51,749 bases of DNA from Actinomycetes bacterium (GTDB lineage Bacteria > Actinomycetota > Actinomycetes > Propionibacteriales > Nocardioidaceae), in the NCBI GenBank assembly GCA_023460975.1, contig JAEWOG010000017.1, positions 1 to 51,749 on the forward strand. Reading direction: 5' to 3'. This document shows, piece after piece, positions 8,636-17,060 of the stretch. A program made the translations under genes and the position numbers. The first letter of the stretch is position 1. Each line of letters opens with the position of its first letter. Below the pieces are notes generated by a model. That model was not told where the DNA came from, did not search any database, and was given only the letters and a program-made list of their open reading frames with translations.

Positions 8636-9345
8636 ACGCGACGATCACGTCCCTCGCCTTCCGCGCTCTGCTGGGCCGCCGCCGGTTCTGGCTGTTCGTG
8701 GCGTTTCCCGTCTGTCTGAGCCTGATCGCGCTGCTCGTACGCGCCATGACGGGTGACCCGGAGGCGGCATGGAGCACCTTGATGGGCCTCGGGGTCTCGA
8801 TCCTCGTGCCCCTGATGGCCCTCATCGCGGCCTCGTCCGTGCTGGGACCGGAGATGGATGACGGCTCGATCGTGTACCTGCTCGCCAAGCCGGTCAACCG
8901 ATACTCAGTCGCGCTGAGCAAGTACGTCGTGGCCGCCGCGTCCACCCTCGTCATGGGGGTCCTCCCCCTGCTCGTGATCGGCCTCGTCGTCCACCCCGAC
9001 GAACCCAGCGCATCCTTCGCTGCGGCGGCCGGCGCTGGTCTCTCGGCGATCACGTACACGGCGGGCTTCCTCGCGCTGAGCGCCACGCTGCGCGGTGCCG
9101 TGATCGTGGGTCTGCTCTACACCCTGATCTGGGAGGGCACGCTCGGCAACGTCCTGAGCGGCATCGCCTGGCTGAGCGTGCACCAGTGGGGACAGCGACT
9201 GGCGTACGCCCTGCACCGGCCACTCGACGGGCCCGACATCACTTTGTGGTGGGCACTCCTCGCCTCGACCCTGGTCGTGGTGGGAGGCGTCTGGTTCGCC
9301 GGGGACCGGTTGCGCAGTTACTCCCTGCGCGGCGGCGACGAGTAG
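8632..9345 (+). CDS. ABC-2 type permease, second of two
   Basis: Membrane subunit of 237 residues with about six hydrophobic segments (for example FRALLGRRRFWLFVAFPVCL at the N-terminus and LVMGVLPLLVIGLVV in the middle). The motif SVLGPEMDDGSIVYLLAKPVNRYSVALSKY is the E..dgt...ll.kPv.R......K element typical of ABC-2 permeases. It overlaps the ATPase stop by ATGA and is the last gene of the operon. The region behind it (9346-9470) contains nothing recognisable before the repeat array begins. Confidence 0.85.
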   Translation: MNATITSLAFRALLGRRRFWLFVAFPVCLSLIALLVRAMTGDPEAAWSTLMGLGVSILVPLMALIAASSVLGPEMDDGSIVYLLAKPVNRYSVALSKYVVAAASTLVMGVLPLLVIGLVVHPDEPSASFAAAAGAGLSAITYTAGFLALSATLRGAVIVGLLYTLIWEGTLGNVLSGIAWLSVHQWGQRLAYALHRPLDGPDITLWWALLASTLVVVGGVWFAGDRLRSYSLRGGDE

Positions 9346-9470
9346 GCCATCCAGGCGGGCTGCTGCCGGCCTGACGACAGCCTCGGCACCGATTCGTACG
9401 GCCTGGCGCTGTGTGGCCCGACTGGCGTTGGGCTGGCCGTACCTCACCTGTCGGAGGTGGGCTGCGGAGC

Positions 9471-9780
9471 GTCATACAAAGGCGCGTACGCCGGGCGTCC
9501 GTCATACACGCCCGCGTGGTTCGGCCAGCGTCATACATACCCGCGTTCGCCAGCCAACCGTCATACGAACCCGCACCTATACGTTCGGGTTCGTATGACG
9601 CGGGCAGAGCACGAGCCAGTTCGTATGACGCGGGCCCCGGACCGGCCGATTCGTATGACGGAAGCCACCGGTCAGTGGCAGTGACCCCGACCGGCCGGCG
9701 CTGCGTCATACAAACCCACGTACGCCAGCCACCCGTCATACATTCCCGCACCAGTACGTACGGGTTCGTATGACGCGGGC
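9471..9780. repeat. Phased inverted array of GTCATAC/GTATGAC units
   Basis: Ten copies of the heptamer GTCATAC occur in 304 bases. Six read forward (starting at 9471, 9501, 9530, 9560, 9705, 9735) and four read as GTATGAC (9593, 9623, 9653, 9768). Neighbouring copies are 29-33 bases apart except one gap of 52. The order is F4 R3 F2 R1. At each forward-to-reverse switch the arms extend to a 40-bp palindrome: GTCATACGAACCCG with CGGGTTCGTATGAC at 9560-9599, and a near copy at 9735-9774, both with a 12-base centre. Units starting at 9530 and 9705 agree at 26 of 30 positions, so part of the array has been duplicated. The array fills the space between convergent genes. It may act as a termination, mRNA-end or protein-binding element; its function is unknown. 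Confidence 0.85.
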
Positions 9781-9813
9781 CCAACGAAGCCGGGTTCGTC
9801 TGGGGCGCCAGGA

Positions 9814-10173
9814 TCAGTAGCCGTGCTTGGCGCTCCAGAACAGCGCGAGGCCGATGTTGAGGACGGTCAGGCCAGTCAGGGCCCAGTAGAGGCCGTTGGG
9901 GATCTTGGGCTTGCGCATGTTGGCCATCACGAGCACCAGCAGTACGAGGGTGACGGCGAACTTCACGCCGATCTTGGCGTGGTTCACCGAGCCGTCGCCG
10001 GCCTCGAGGATGCCGACGAGGAAGACGCCGGCGAGGAACGCGGTGCCGACGCCGTCGCGGATCACGGGGGTGATCTTCTTCTCCGCGTCACGCGCCTGGG
10101 CGAGCAGGCCGCCGAGCAGGGCCGCGAAGCCGAGGATGTGCAGGAACAGCAGGATGAGCCCGACAGTGTTCAT
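9814..10173 (-). CDS. Small four-helix integral membrane protein, function unknown
   Basis: A 119-residue protein with four predicted membrane helices at about residues 3-25, 40-60, 67-86 and 95-113, separated by short basic or polar loops such as QARDAEKKITPVIRDG and ANMRKPKIPNG. No catalytic motif is visible. The topology resembles small actinobacterial membrane proteins found as single genes. I start it at the ATG at 10173 because a TAGTCT -10 box lies 7 bases upstream, implying a leaderless mRNA; the longer frame upstream would cross this promoter. It converges on the repeat array at its 3' end. Confidence 0.75.
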   Translation of the reverse strand: MNTVGLILLFLHILGFAALLGGLLAQARDAEKKITPVIRDGVGTAFLAGVFLVGILEAGDGSVNHAKIGVKFAVTLVLLVLVMANMRKPKIPNGLYWALTGLTVLNIGLALFWSAKHGY

Positions 10174-10180
10174 GCCCGCC

Positions 10181-10186
10181 AGACTA
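10181..10186 (-). promoter_or_regulatory. Leaderless -10 box for the small membrane protein gene
   Basis: TAGTCT on the minus strand lies 7 bases before the ATG at 10173. Confidence 0.5.
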
Positions 10187-10246
10187 GCGGGTGTCGACAC
10201 ATTGTCGGGAAAACCGGAGGGTGTGACTCGTGCCCCGCCAGCCCGC

Positions 10247-10906
10247 TCACAGGAGGCGGCGGTCGGAGGCCCAGCGCGTCAGTTCGTGACGCGAGGACAG
10301 TTGCAGCTTGCGCAGCACCGAGGACATGTGGGTCTCCACGGTCTTGACCGAGATGAACAGTTCCTTGGCGACCTCCTTGTAGGCGTACCCCCGAGCGATG
10401 AGGCGCATGACCTCGCGCTCGCGTTCGGTGAGCCTGTCGAGGTCTTCGTCGACGGCCGCGACCTCGATCGACCCGGCGAAGGCGTCGAGTACGAAGCCGG
10501 CCAGACGCGGCGAGAAGACAGCATCGCCGTCTGCCACGCGGACGATCGCGTCGACCAGTTCGACGCCGGTGATGGTCTTGGTGACGTACCCGCGGGCGCC
10601 GCCCCGGATCGTTCCGATCACGTCCTCTGCAGCGTCGGAGACGCTCAACGCCAAGTAGCGCGCCTGCGGGGAAGGCATCCGGCGCATGACCTCCACGCCG
10701 CCACCGCCGGGAAGGTGCACGTCCAGCAGCACCACATCAGGGTGGTGCGCGGCCACTGCGGCGACGGCCGCATCGACATCGGCAGCCTCGGCGACGATGT
10801 CGATGGCACCCGCCCCGGCCTCGGTCAGTTCGGCACGGACCCCGGCCCGGAACATCGCGTGGTCATCCACGATGACAACCCGTACGGCTTGCCGCTGTTC
10901 ACCCAC
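10247..10906 (-). CDS. Response regulator, NarL/LuxR family
   Basis: A two-component response regulator of 219 residues. The receiver domain starts VRVVIVDDH with the acidic pair Asp14-Asp15 and the phosphoacceptor Asp62 in VVLLDVHLPGG. The DNA-binding domain at about residues 155-210 has the LuxR-type helix-turn-helix LTEREREVMRLIARGYAYKEVAKELFISVKTVETHMSSVL, given here by its ends. The start is the GTG at 10906, with AGGAGG 6 bases upstream, overlapping the end of the kinase gene by 8 bases. It is therefore co-translated with the PspC-type kinase and is its obvious partner. The likely target is the divergent PspC-LiaF-like gene. Confidence 0.93.
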   Translation of the reverse strand: MGEQRQAVRVVIVDDHAMFRAGVRAELTEAGAGAIDIVAEAADVDAAVAAVAAHHPDVVLLDVHLPGGGGVEVMRRMPSPQARYLALSVSDAAEDVIGTIRGGARGYVTKTITGVELVDAIVRVADGDAVFSPRLAGFVLDAFAGSIEVAAVDEDLDRLTEREREVMRLIARGYAYKEVAKELFISVKTVETHMSSVLRKLQLSSRHELTRWASDRRLL

Positions 10907-12215
10907 GGTCGTCCTCCTGCGTCTCGAGCGGCATCCTGAGCCGCACCTCTGTCCCTTGTCCGGGCACCGACCGCACCTCGGCCGTCCCGCCGTGCCGCTG
11001 CATCCGGTCCACGATGCTGCCACGAACGCCCTGCCGGTCGCTCGCCACGGCGTCGACGTCGAACCCGACGCCCCGGTCCCGGACGAAGATCTCGATGGCT
11101 TCCGCCCCCGCCTCGGCGTAGACGTCGACGCGACTCACCCCCGCGTGCTTGGCCGCGTTGACCACTGCCTCGCGGGCCGCGTCGCAGATCGGGCGCACCG
11201 CTTCCCCGTACGGAGCGTCGCCGACGGTGACGACGTCGACGCTCACCGGGTAGTCCTCCTCGACCCGAGCGGCAGTGGCCTTGAGGACGCTGGCCACCGT
11301 CGCGCCCTCGGCCGCATCGGACTCGAAGAGCCAGCTGCGCAGGTCGCGCTCCTGGGCGCGCGCCAACTGGGCGACCTTCGTCGCATCGTGGGCGTTCTTC
11401 TGGATCAGGGCCAGGGTCTGGAGGACTGAGTCGTGCAGGTGGGCTGCCACGTCGGCGCGCTCCTCGCTGCGTACGCGCGCTTCCCGCTCGGAGCCCAGAT
11501 CGCTGATGAGGCGCACCACCCAGGGCCCCACGACGAGCCCGAGCCCAGCGATGCCGAGCAGCGTCGCCGCGAGCACGGGCCCGACGCTGCCCATCGGCCC
11601 CATGGTCAGGGCGAAGACCGCCAGCGCCGTGACGACGAGTCCCACGCCTGCGGCGACCCGACCGTACGAGGCCCAGCCACCCGAGCCGAAGATCGCCCGC
11701 ACCGGGTCGATGCGCCCGCTGGAGTCCAGAAGGCGCTCCCGCTGTGCCTCGTCGGCCTGGCGCCACAGCAGCGCGATCCCCACGACGCCCAGCACCACCG
11801 GCCAGAACAGGATCCCGGCACCCAGGATGCTGCTCGCCATGAGCACCACGCCGAACATGAGCGCGCCGAGCGCGATCGCCGGCCCGGCATCGGCCATGAC
11901 GCGACGGGTTCCGGGACGCCGGCCGCCACGGGTGGCGCTCGCCAGCCCCGGGGGCCCGTCGTCGAGGACCCGGTCCGAGGGCAGGAACATCCACAGGCCG
12001 GCGTACAGCGCGATCCCCAGCCCGCTGAGCAGCGCGGTCGCGACGAAGAAGACGCGCACCCACAGCAGGGCGATGCCCAGGTGTCGCGCCAACCCGGCGG
12101 CGACACCGCCGATGACGGGCGCCGTGGAGTCGCGGTAGGCGCGCCTCACAGCAGGCGGGACAGCGCCTGCGTGCGGGCCCGGTGGGGCGTAGGGAGGGGG
12201 TTGCGTACTGCTCAT
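10899..12215 (-). CDS. Sensor histidine kinase with N-terminal PspC domain
   Basis: A membrane sensor kinase of 438 residues. The N-terminus carries a PspC domain at about 24-80 (RAYRDSTAPVIGGVAAGLARHLG, then a membrane helix ending LWMFLP). More membrane helices follow at about 110-150 and 185-235. The dimerisation helix contains His261 in AAHLHDSVLQTL, the HisKA_3-type phosphorylation site. The ATPase domain shows the N box REAVVNAAKHAG and the G box DRGVGFDVDAV. It phosphorylates the regulator encoded next to it. Fusion of PspC to a NarL-type kinase is a known actinobacterial arrangement for sensing envelope stress. Start ATG 12215 was chosen over an upstream in-frame ATG that would cross the divergent promoter. 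Confidence 0.92.
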   Translation of the reverse strand: MSSTQPPPYAPPGPHAGAVPPAVRRAYRDSTAPVIGGVAAGLARHLGIALLWVRVFFVATALLSGLGIALYAGLWMFLPSDRVLDDGPPGLASATRGGRRPGTRRVMADAGPAIALGALMFGVVLMASSILGAGILFWPVVLGVVGIALLWRQADEAQRERLLDSSGRIDPVRAIFGSGGWASYGRVAAGVGLVVTALAVFALTMGPMGSVGPVLAATLLGIAGLGLVVGPWVVRLISDLGSEREARVRSEERADVAAHLHDSVLQTLALIQKNAHDATKVAQLARAQERDLRSWLFESDAAEGATVASVLKATAARVEEDYPVSVDVVTVGDAPYGEAVRPICDAAREAVVNAAKHAGVSRVDVYAEAGAEAIEIFVRDRGVGFDVDAVASDRQGVRGSIVDRMQRHGGTAEVRSVPGQGTEVRLRMPLETQEDDRG

Positions 12216-12272
12216 CGTGGTTCCATCGTCCCAGCACCGGCCCACCCGGCACAGCAGGATCGACCCCGAGCT

Positions 12273-12315
12273 GACCCTGAGGTGCGTCCGGGGACAGCCG
12301 GGGTGCGTCAGGGTC
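12273..12315. promoter_or_regulatory. Repeat-rich divergent promoter of the PspC operon pair
   Basis: Between the divergent PspC genes lie GACCCTGA at 12273-12280 and its inverse TCAGGGTC at 12308-12315. Two direct copies of GGTGCGTC, at 12281-12288 and 12302-12309, are 21 bases apart, or two helical turns. This is a plausible site for the neighbouring NarL-type regulator and would let it control both directions. Confidence 0.45.
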
Positions 12316-12358
12316 GTCCCCGATGGTGCGCAGCCACCCACGCGGCAAGAGTGGAGCC

Positions 12359-13771
12359 ATGGACAACGCAACACCTCCCCAGCAGCCCGGACCGGGCCAG
12401 CAGCACGCCGGCCCCGGCCCGGAGGCACCGCCTCAGGGCGGGCCTCGAGTCACCACGTCCCAGATGCGGGACCTCTCCTCGCTGCGACGCAGCACCACCG
12501 ACCGGCACATCGCGGGTGTGGCGGGCGGCCTGGCCAAGCAGCTGGACATCGACCCGATCATCGTGCGGGTCTGCCTCGTCGTGATGGCGCTGTTCGGCGG
12601 CGCCGGCCTGCTGCTCTACCTGGTGCTGTGGGCGTTGCTCCCCGAAGACGGCTCTCCTGCCCGACCGCTCGGCCTGGACGAGCGCAGCCGTACGGTGGCC
12701 GTCATCATCGGTGGCGGCGTCGCGGGCCTGGTGCTGCTGTCGGTCGTCACCGGTTCCGGCAACGGCCTGTGGTGGCTGTGGCCGGTCGCCATCATCGTCG
12801 CGGTCGTGATGCTGGTGACGAGCCGTTCGAGCCAGAGCAGCACCCCGCGGTACGGCGCTCCCCCGCACGGCACCCCGGCCTACGGTCCCCCCGCCTACGG
12901 TCCTCCTGCGTACGGACCGTCTGCCCACGCACCTTCCGCGTACGGGTCCCCCGCCGCAGCCACACCCGCTGCGGGCGCCTCGCCCGACGCGTCGGTGACG
13001 ATGCCGTACGCCAGCGGTTCCGCGCCGGCGGCCCCGTACGCCTCAACAGGCCCGTACTCCTCCACAGGCCCGTACTCCTCGCCAAGCCAGCCGCCGCAGG
13101 GCCCTGGGTCGACCCATCAGTGGGCGCCGGTGCCGCCGCCTCCCCCGGCTCCCTCGTACGTCCGCCCGCCGAACCCCCGGCGCCGCGGCCCGCTCCTGTT
13201 CGGAGTCACCGTGGCTCTGATCGCCACCGCGGTCGGCGTGCTGGGCATCATCGACGTCGCCGGGGCTGATGTGGCGAACTCCGCCTACCCCGCCCTCGCG
13301 CTCGGCGTCACCGCGCTGATGCTCCTGCTCGGCTCCTTCTGGGGCCGCGCCGGCGGCCTCATCGCCCTCGGCCTCGTCCTCGCCATCGGGCTCGGGATCA
13401 CCACTGCGGCCGAACGCTTCGAGGAGGACGACATCCTCGCGGTGCCGACCTCTGCCTCGCAGGTCGCCGACTCCTACGAGATGCACGTCGGACAGTTCAT
13501 CCTGGACCTGCGCGAGGTCCGCGACCTCGAGGCCCTCGACGGCCGCAGCATCGAGATCAACGGGGGTGCCGGCGAGGTGGTCGTCATCGTCCCCGGGGGG
13601 CTCGATGTGGACAGCAGCGTCGAGGTCGGTGTCGGCGAGAGCAACGTCTTCGGCGAATACACCTCCGGTCTGGGCACCAGCCAGTCCTCCGGCCAGGACC
13701 GCGCAGAGGCCCCTGACCTCGAACTCACCATCACCCTGGGCATCGGCGACGTCGTCGTCGAGAACCGCTGA
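12359..13771 (+). CDS. PspC domain protein with LiaF-like C-terminal domain
   Basis: A 470-residue membrane protein. Residues 43-96 form a PspC domain (SLRRSTTDRHIAGVAGGLAK, then a helix ending LWALLPEDG). Further helices lie at about 113-131 and 137-154. A flexible linker at 160-270 is rich in Pro, Gly and Tyr, with repeated AYGPP units. Three helices follow at about 278-300, 308-327 and 331-348. The C-terminal 100 residues are a beta-rich region resembling the LiaF C-terminal (cell-wall antibiotic response) domain. The start ATG at 12359 has GGAG close upstream. Divergence from the PspC-kinase operon suggests it is both target and feedback partner of that two-component system. Confidence 0.85.
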   Translation: MDNATPPQQPGPGQQHAGPGPEAPPQGGPRVTTSQMRDLSSLRRSTTDRHIAGVAGGLAKQLDIDPIIVRVCLVVMALFGGAGLLLYLVLWALLPEDGSPARPLGLDERSRTVAVIIGGGVAGLVLLSVVTGSGNGLWWLWPVAIIVAVVMLVTSRSSQSSTPRYGAPPHGTPAYGPPAYGPPAYGPSAHAPSAYGSPAAATPAAGASPDASVTMPYASGSAPAAPYASTGPYSSTGPYSSPSQPPQGPGSTHQWAPVPPPPPAPSYVRPPNPRRRGPLLFGVTVALIATAVGVLGIIDVAGADVANSAYPALALGVTALMLLLGSFWGRAGGLIALGLVLAIGLGITTAAERFEEDDILAVPTSASQVADSYEMHVGQFILDLREVRDLEALDGRSIEINGGAGEVVVIVPGGLDVDSSVEVGVGESNVFGEYTSGLGTSQSSGQDRAEAPDLELTITLGIGDVVVENR

Positions 13772-13781
13772 GGAGCACCCA

Positions 13782-14111
13782 ATGAACGACGACACGACTC
13801 CCTTCGACGCGACCTCCGACCTGCCGAGCGCCGACGAGGCGCCCGAACCCACCAGCGCGTACGAGGAGGACGCCCCGGCGGACCCGCCCTCGCGCACCTC
13901 GGGACGGCACCCCGTCAGCATCGGCCACCTGGTGATGGGGGTGGCTTTCCTCGGCATCGTGGTGATCTGGGCCCTCTACGTCACCGGGTCCGCGGACTCC
14001 GATGACCTGCGCTGGCTCACGCCGCTGCCGTGGCTGGGCGCGGGGATCGCTGGCCTCATCGCCGTCATCGTCGCGCCGCGACGCCGGGCTCGCCAGGCCG
14101 CGGCCCACTGA
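13782..14111 (+). CDS. Small membrane protein, function unknown
   Basis: A 109-residue product with an acidic, Pro-rich N-terminal tail of about 45 residues and two hydrophobic helices at about 49-68 and 80-97, ending in a basic tail (APRRRARQAAAH). AGGAG lies 7 bases before the ATG at 13782, and the gap from the PspC-LiaF-like gene is only 10 bases, so both are on one mRNA. That context suggests an accessory role in the same envelope-stress module, but no domain is recognisable. The last 47 bases overlap the end of the convergent phosphodiesterase gene. Confidence 0.75.
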   Translation: MNDDTTPFDATSDLPSADEAPEPTSAYEEDAPADPPSRTSGRHPVSIGHLVMGVAFLGIVVIWALYVTGSADSDDLRWLTPLPWLGAGIAGLIAVIVAPRRRARQAAAH

Positions 14112-15165
14112 CGCGCGCCGCGCGCGCCGAGAGCACGACGTCGGGGTGGTCGGTCACCAGACCGTCCACCCCGGCGTCGAGCAGCCATGTCGCCTCCAGC
14201 GCGAGGTCACCGTGCGCGTGCGGGTCGGACCCGCGGCGGGCGTTGGTGGGCAGGAACCGGTTCTCGGCGCGCAGCGTCCACGCGTGGACCGTCATGCCGC
14301 GCTCGTGGGCCAGCCCCACCAGCGCTGACGGCTCCGAGACCCTCCCCCGCTCATCCCGCGGCAGGACGAGGGTCTTGTGGGCGCCGATGCCATCGGCGTA
14401 CGCGTCGATCCAGTCGAGTCCACGCGGCGTGGCGAGCTCGGCCCACGTCCAGCTGTCCGTCTCGTCCACCAGGTCCGCTGGCCCGCCGAGGCCGACGTCG
14501 AGGAGTTGGATCAGCCCGACCCGGGTGCGGCCCGCGAGCTCGCGCAGGACGGTCGGTTCGAAGCTCATCACGCTCACCGGTGACCACCCGCGGTCGTGGC
14601 CGTGGCGGGCGAGCTCGCGCAGCAGCGGCCCGGCGAGGTCCAGGCCGAGGGCGGCGAAGCGGGAGGCGTGCTTGAGTTCGAGCAGCAGGCCGACAGCGCG
14701 CCCCGCCATGATCGATTCGGCGGCCACCATGGCCAGCACTTCCGACAGGGTGGGGATGCCCTCGGTGCCGTCGTGGACGACGTTGCCAGGCCGCAGCCGC
14801 GGAAACCGCTCGCGGCAGGTGAGTTGCTTGACCTCGGCGAGGGTGAAGTCCTCGACGAACCAGCCCGTCATCGTCACGTCGTCGACGACCTTCGTGGCGT
14901 GGCGGTGCGCGAACTGCGGATGAGCGGCGACATCGGTCGTGGCGGACAGCTCGGCGTCGTGGCGAGCGATCAGGACCCCGTCGGCCGTGGACACGAGGTC
15001 CAACTCGATGGCGTCGGCCCCCATGCGGATGGCCGTACGATAGGCGGCCAGCGTGTGCTCGGGCCGTACGCCACTGGCGCCGCGGTGGGCGACGACGCTG
15101 GGCTCCACGACGAGCGGGACCTGCGCCCGGCGTCGGGGAAGCGGGAGGTGGAACAGCTCCGTCAT
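14065..15165 (-). CDS. Glycerophosphodiester phosphodiesterase family protein
   Basis: A 366-residue GDPD-family enzyme hydrolysing glycerophosphodiesters to glycerol 3-phosphate and an alcohol. The TIM-barrel signature is clear near the N-terminus: HRGASG (His27), PEHTLAAY, GADAIELDL (Glu54 and Asp56, expected metal ligands) and DGVLIARHD (His69, catalytic). No signal peptide is visible, so it is probably cytoplasmic. Start ATG 15165; the upstream in-frame residues are low-complexity Arg-rich read-through. Its tail overlaps the convergent small membrane gene by 47 bases. glpD, which would use the glycerol 3-phosphate, lies 20 kb away in the same window. Confidence 0.9.
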   Translation of the reverse strand: MTELFHLPLPRRRAQVPLVVEPSVVAHRGASGVRPEHTLAAYRTAIRMGADAIELDLVSTADGVLIARHDAELSATTDVAAHPQFAHRHATKVVDDVTMTGWFVEDFTLAEVKQLTCRERFPRLRPGNVVHDGTEGIPTLSEVLAMVAAESIMAGRAVGLLLELKHASRFAALGLDLAGPLLRELARHGHDRGWSPVSVMSFEPTVLRELAGRTRVGLIQLLDVGLGGPADLVDETDSWTWAELATPRGLDWIDAYADGIGAHKTLVLPRDERGRVSEPSALVGLAHERGMTVHAWTLRAENRFLPTNARRGSDPHAHGDLALEATWLLDAGVDGLVTDHPDVVLSARAARVSGPRPGEPGVAARR

Positions 15166-15293
15166 GCCCCGAGCGTGCTGCCGCGAGCGGGCCGTGCGAT
15201 GGCGCAGGGGTGAACGCACGGCGACAGGTCGTCGGACGTCTGGGGCGCGGGCCACGCCACCTGAAACGATTCGCTCCGGGGCGCGCGGCTACG

Positions 15294-15299
15294 TACCGT
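15294..15299 (+). promoter_or_regulatory. Candidate leaderless -10 box for the ABC exporter operon
   Basis: TACCGT followed by 6 bases and the GTG start at 15306. It fits the TAnnnT pattern used by other genes in this window. Confidence 0.35.
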
Positions 15300-15305
15300 G
15301 GACCG

Positions 15306-17060
15306 GTGCATCACCTGCCTCACGCCGATCCCGGAACCCCCACGACCCGATCGCCCGAGGCGTTCCTGTGGTGGCTGGCCCGGGGCCAGTGGCGGACCTT
15401 GCTGGGGGGAATGTTCTTCGGGGTGGTCGCGATGGCGGGGCTCGCCCTGATGCCCGCGATGATCGGGCGCGCGATCGACCTCGGCGTCGCCGCGAAGGAC
15501 CCCGACGCCCTCCTGCTGTGGACCGGCTGCCTGCTCGCCGTGGGCGTTGCGGCGGCGGTGGCGGGCATCCTGCGGCACCGGTTCGCGGTCACGAACTGGC
15601 TCATCGCGGCCTACCGCACCGTCCAGCTCGTCACCCGCCAGTCCGTACGACTCGGCGGCGCCCTGCCCCGCAAGGTCTCCACCGGCGAGGTGGTCGCCAT
15701 CGGCACCAGCGACCTGTCCCACCTCGGGCAGGCGATGGACGTCTCGGCCCGCTTCACCGGCGCGGTCGTGTCGTTCCTGCTGGTCTCGGTGATCCTGCTG
15801 CAGACCTCGGTGACGCTGGGGCTGGTGGTGCTGGTCGGCGTCCCGTTGCTGATGGTCCTCATCGGCCCGGTCCTGCGGCCGCTGCAGGCGCGCAGCGCCC
15901 ACCAACGACACCTGCAGGGCGAGCTCGCCAACACGGCCAGCGACATCGTCGGGGGCCTGCGGGTGCTGCGCGGCATCGGCGGTGAGCAGGTCTTCGCCGC
16001 GCGCTACCGCCGCGAGTCCCAGGCCACCCGCGACGCCGGCATCACCCTCGCCCGGGTGCAGTCGGTGCTGGATGCGCTGCAGGTCTTCCTGCCCGGCGTC
16101 TTCGTCGTCCTCGTCGTCTGGCTCGGCGCCCGCTACGCCGTGCAGGGCGACATCACGGCCGGCGAACTCGTCGCCTTCTACGGCTACTCCGCCTTCCTGA
16201 TGATCCCGCTGCGCACCGCGACCGAGTACGCCAACAAGCTCATCCGCGCTCGCGTCGCCGCCCGGCGCGTGGTCACCGTCCTGCGACTCGAACCCGACGC
16301 GTACGAGCCTGCCCACCCGGCCGACTTCCCCGGCCCCGAGGCCGAGCTGGCGGACGCCCGCAGCGGCCTGCGGGTGCGCCCGGGGACGTTCGTCGCCATC
16401 GTCAGCGAGCAGCCCGACGACTCCGCGCTCCTGGCCGACCGGCTCGGCCTCTGCGCGCCCGACCCGGACCCAGAGGTGAGGCTGGGCTCGGTGCCCCTCA
16501 CCGAGCTGTCCTTGGCCCGCGTACGCGAGCACATCCTGGTCTCCGACACCGGCTCGCAGCTGTTCGCGGGGCGTCTGGCCGACGTCCTCGACCCCACCGG
16601 CACCGCCGACCTCGGCCGCGCCCTGGACACGGCCTCCGCCCACGACGTCCTCGAGGCACTGGCGGCAGGTCTCGACGAGGTCGTCGCCGAGAAGGGCCGG
16701 GCGTTCTCCGGCGGGCAGCGCCAGCGCCTCGTGCTGTCGCGCGCCCTGACCGCCGACCCCGAGGTCCTGGTCCTCGTTGAGCCGACCTCGGCGGTCGACG
16801 CACACACCGAGGCCCGCATCGCCGCCCGGCTGCGCGCGCACCGCGCCGGACGTACGACCGTCGTCACGACGGTGAGCCCACTCCTCCTCGATGCGGTCGA
16901 CGAGGTCGCCTTCCTCGTCGACGGGCGCGTCACGGCCGTCGGCACCCACGCGGACCTGTTGGCCTCGCACCCGGCGTACGCCGCCGTCGTCACGCGTGAG
17001 GTCGCCCCCGAGACAGACGCCGAGATCGCCCCCCTCGACCCCGAGGAGGTCGCCCGATGA
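15306..17060 (+). CDS. ABC exporter half-transporter with degenerate nucleotide-binding site (subunit A)
   Basis: A 584-residue protein with an N-terminal six-helix exporter domain (about 1-330) fused to an ATP-binding domain. The ATP-binding domain is abnormal. Where Walker A should be, near residue 364, the sequence is AIVSEQPDDSALLADRL, with no glycine loop or lysine. Walker B is VLVLVEPTSAVD, with Val491 in place of the usual aspartate and Glu492 kept. The H-loop histidine is replaced by Ser524. The signature FSGGQRQRL (467-475) is intact. It therefore cannot bind ATP normally itself but can supply the signature to its partner. The GTG start at 15306 is supported by position after a TACCGT box. 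It overlaps the next gene by ATGA, indicating an obligate heterodimer. Confidence 0.9.
   Translation: MHHLPHADPGTPTTRSPEAFLWWLARGQWRTLLGGMFFGVVAMAGLALMPAMIGRAIDLGVAAKDPDALLLWTGCLLAVGVAAAVAGILRHRFAVTNWLIAAYRTVQLVTRQSVRLGGALPRKVSTGEVVAIGTSDLSHLGQAMDVSARFTGAVVSFLLVSVILLQTSVTLGLVVLVGVPLLMVLIGPVLRPLQARSAHQRHLQGELANTASDIVGGLRVLRGIGGEQVFAARYRRESQATRDAGITLARVQSVLDALQVFLPGVFVVLVVWLGARYAVQGDITAGELVAFYGYSAFLMIPLRTATEYANKLIRARVAARRVVTVLRLEPDAYEPAHPADFPGPEAELADARSGLRVRPGTFVAIVSEQPDDSALLADRLGLCAPDPDPEVRLGSVPLTELSLARVREHILVSDTGSQLFAGRLADVLDPTGTADLGRALDTASAHDVLEALAAGLDEVVAEKGRAFSGGQRQRLVLSRALTADPEVLVLVEPTSAVDAHTEARIAARLRAHRAGRTTVVTTVSPLLLDAVDEVAFLVDGRVTAVGTHADLLASHPAYAAVVTREVAPETDAEIAPLDPEEVAR

Noticed and set aside
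9443..9460. Terminator hairpin CACCT/AGGTG after the ABC-2 operon
   Set aside because: Only five base pairs form and the stem does not extend, so chance is likely.
9471..9780. CRISPR array
   Set aside because: The repeated part is only 7-8 bases, it switches orientation, and spacer lengths and sequences do not behave like CRISPR spacers. No cas gene is nearby.
9239..9784. Repeat proteins encoded by the 30-bp array (ten-residue repeats such as PASYE or SYDAG in several frames)
   Set aside because: A 30-bp period makes any open frame look like a decapeptide repeat. Frames are open on both strands, no ribosome binding site fits, and a 29-base step breaks the plus-strand frame.
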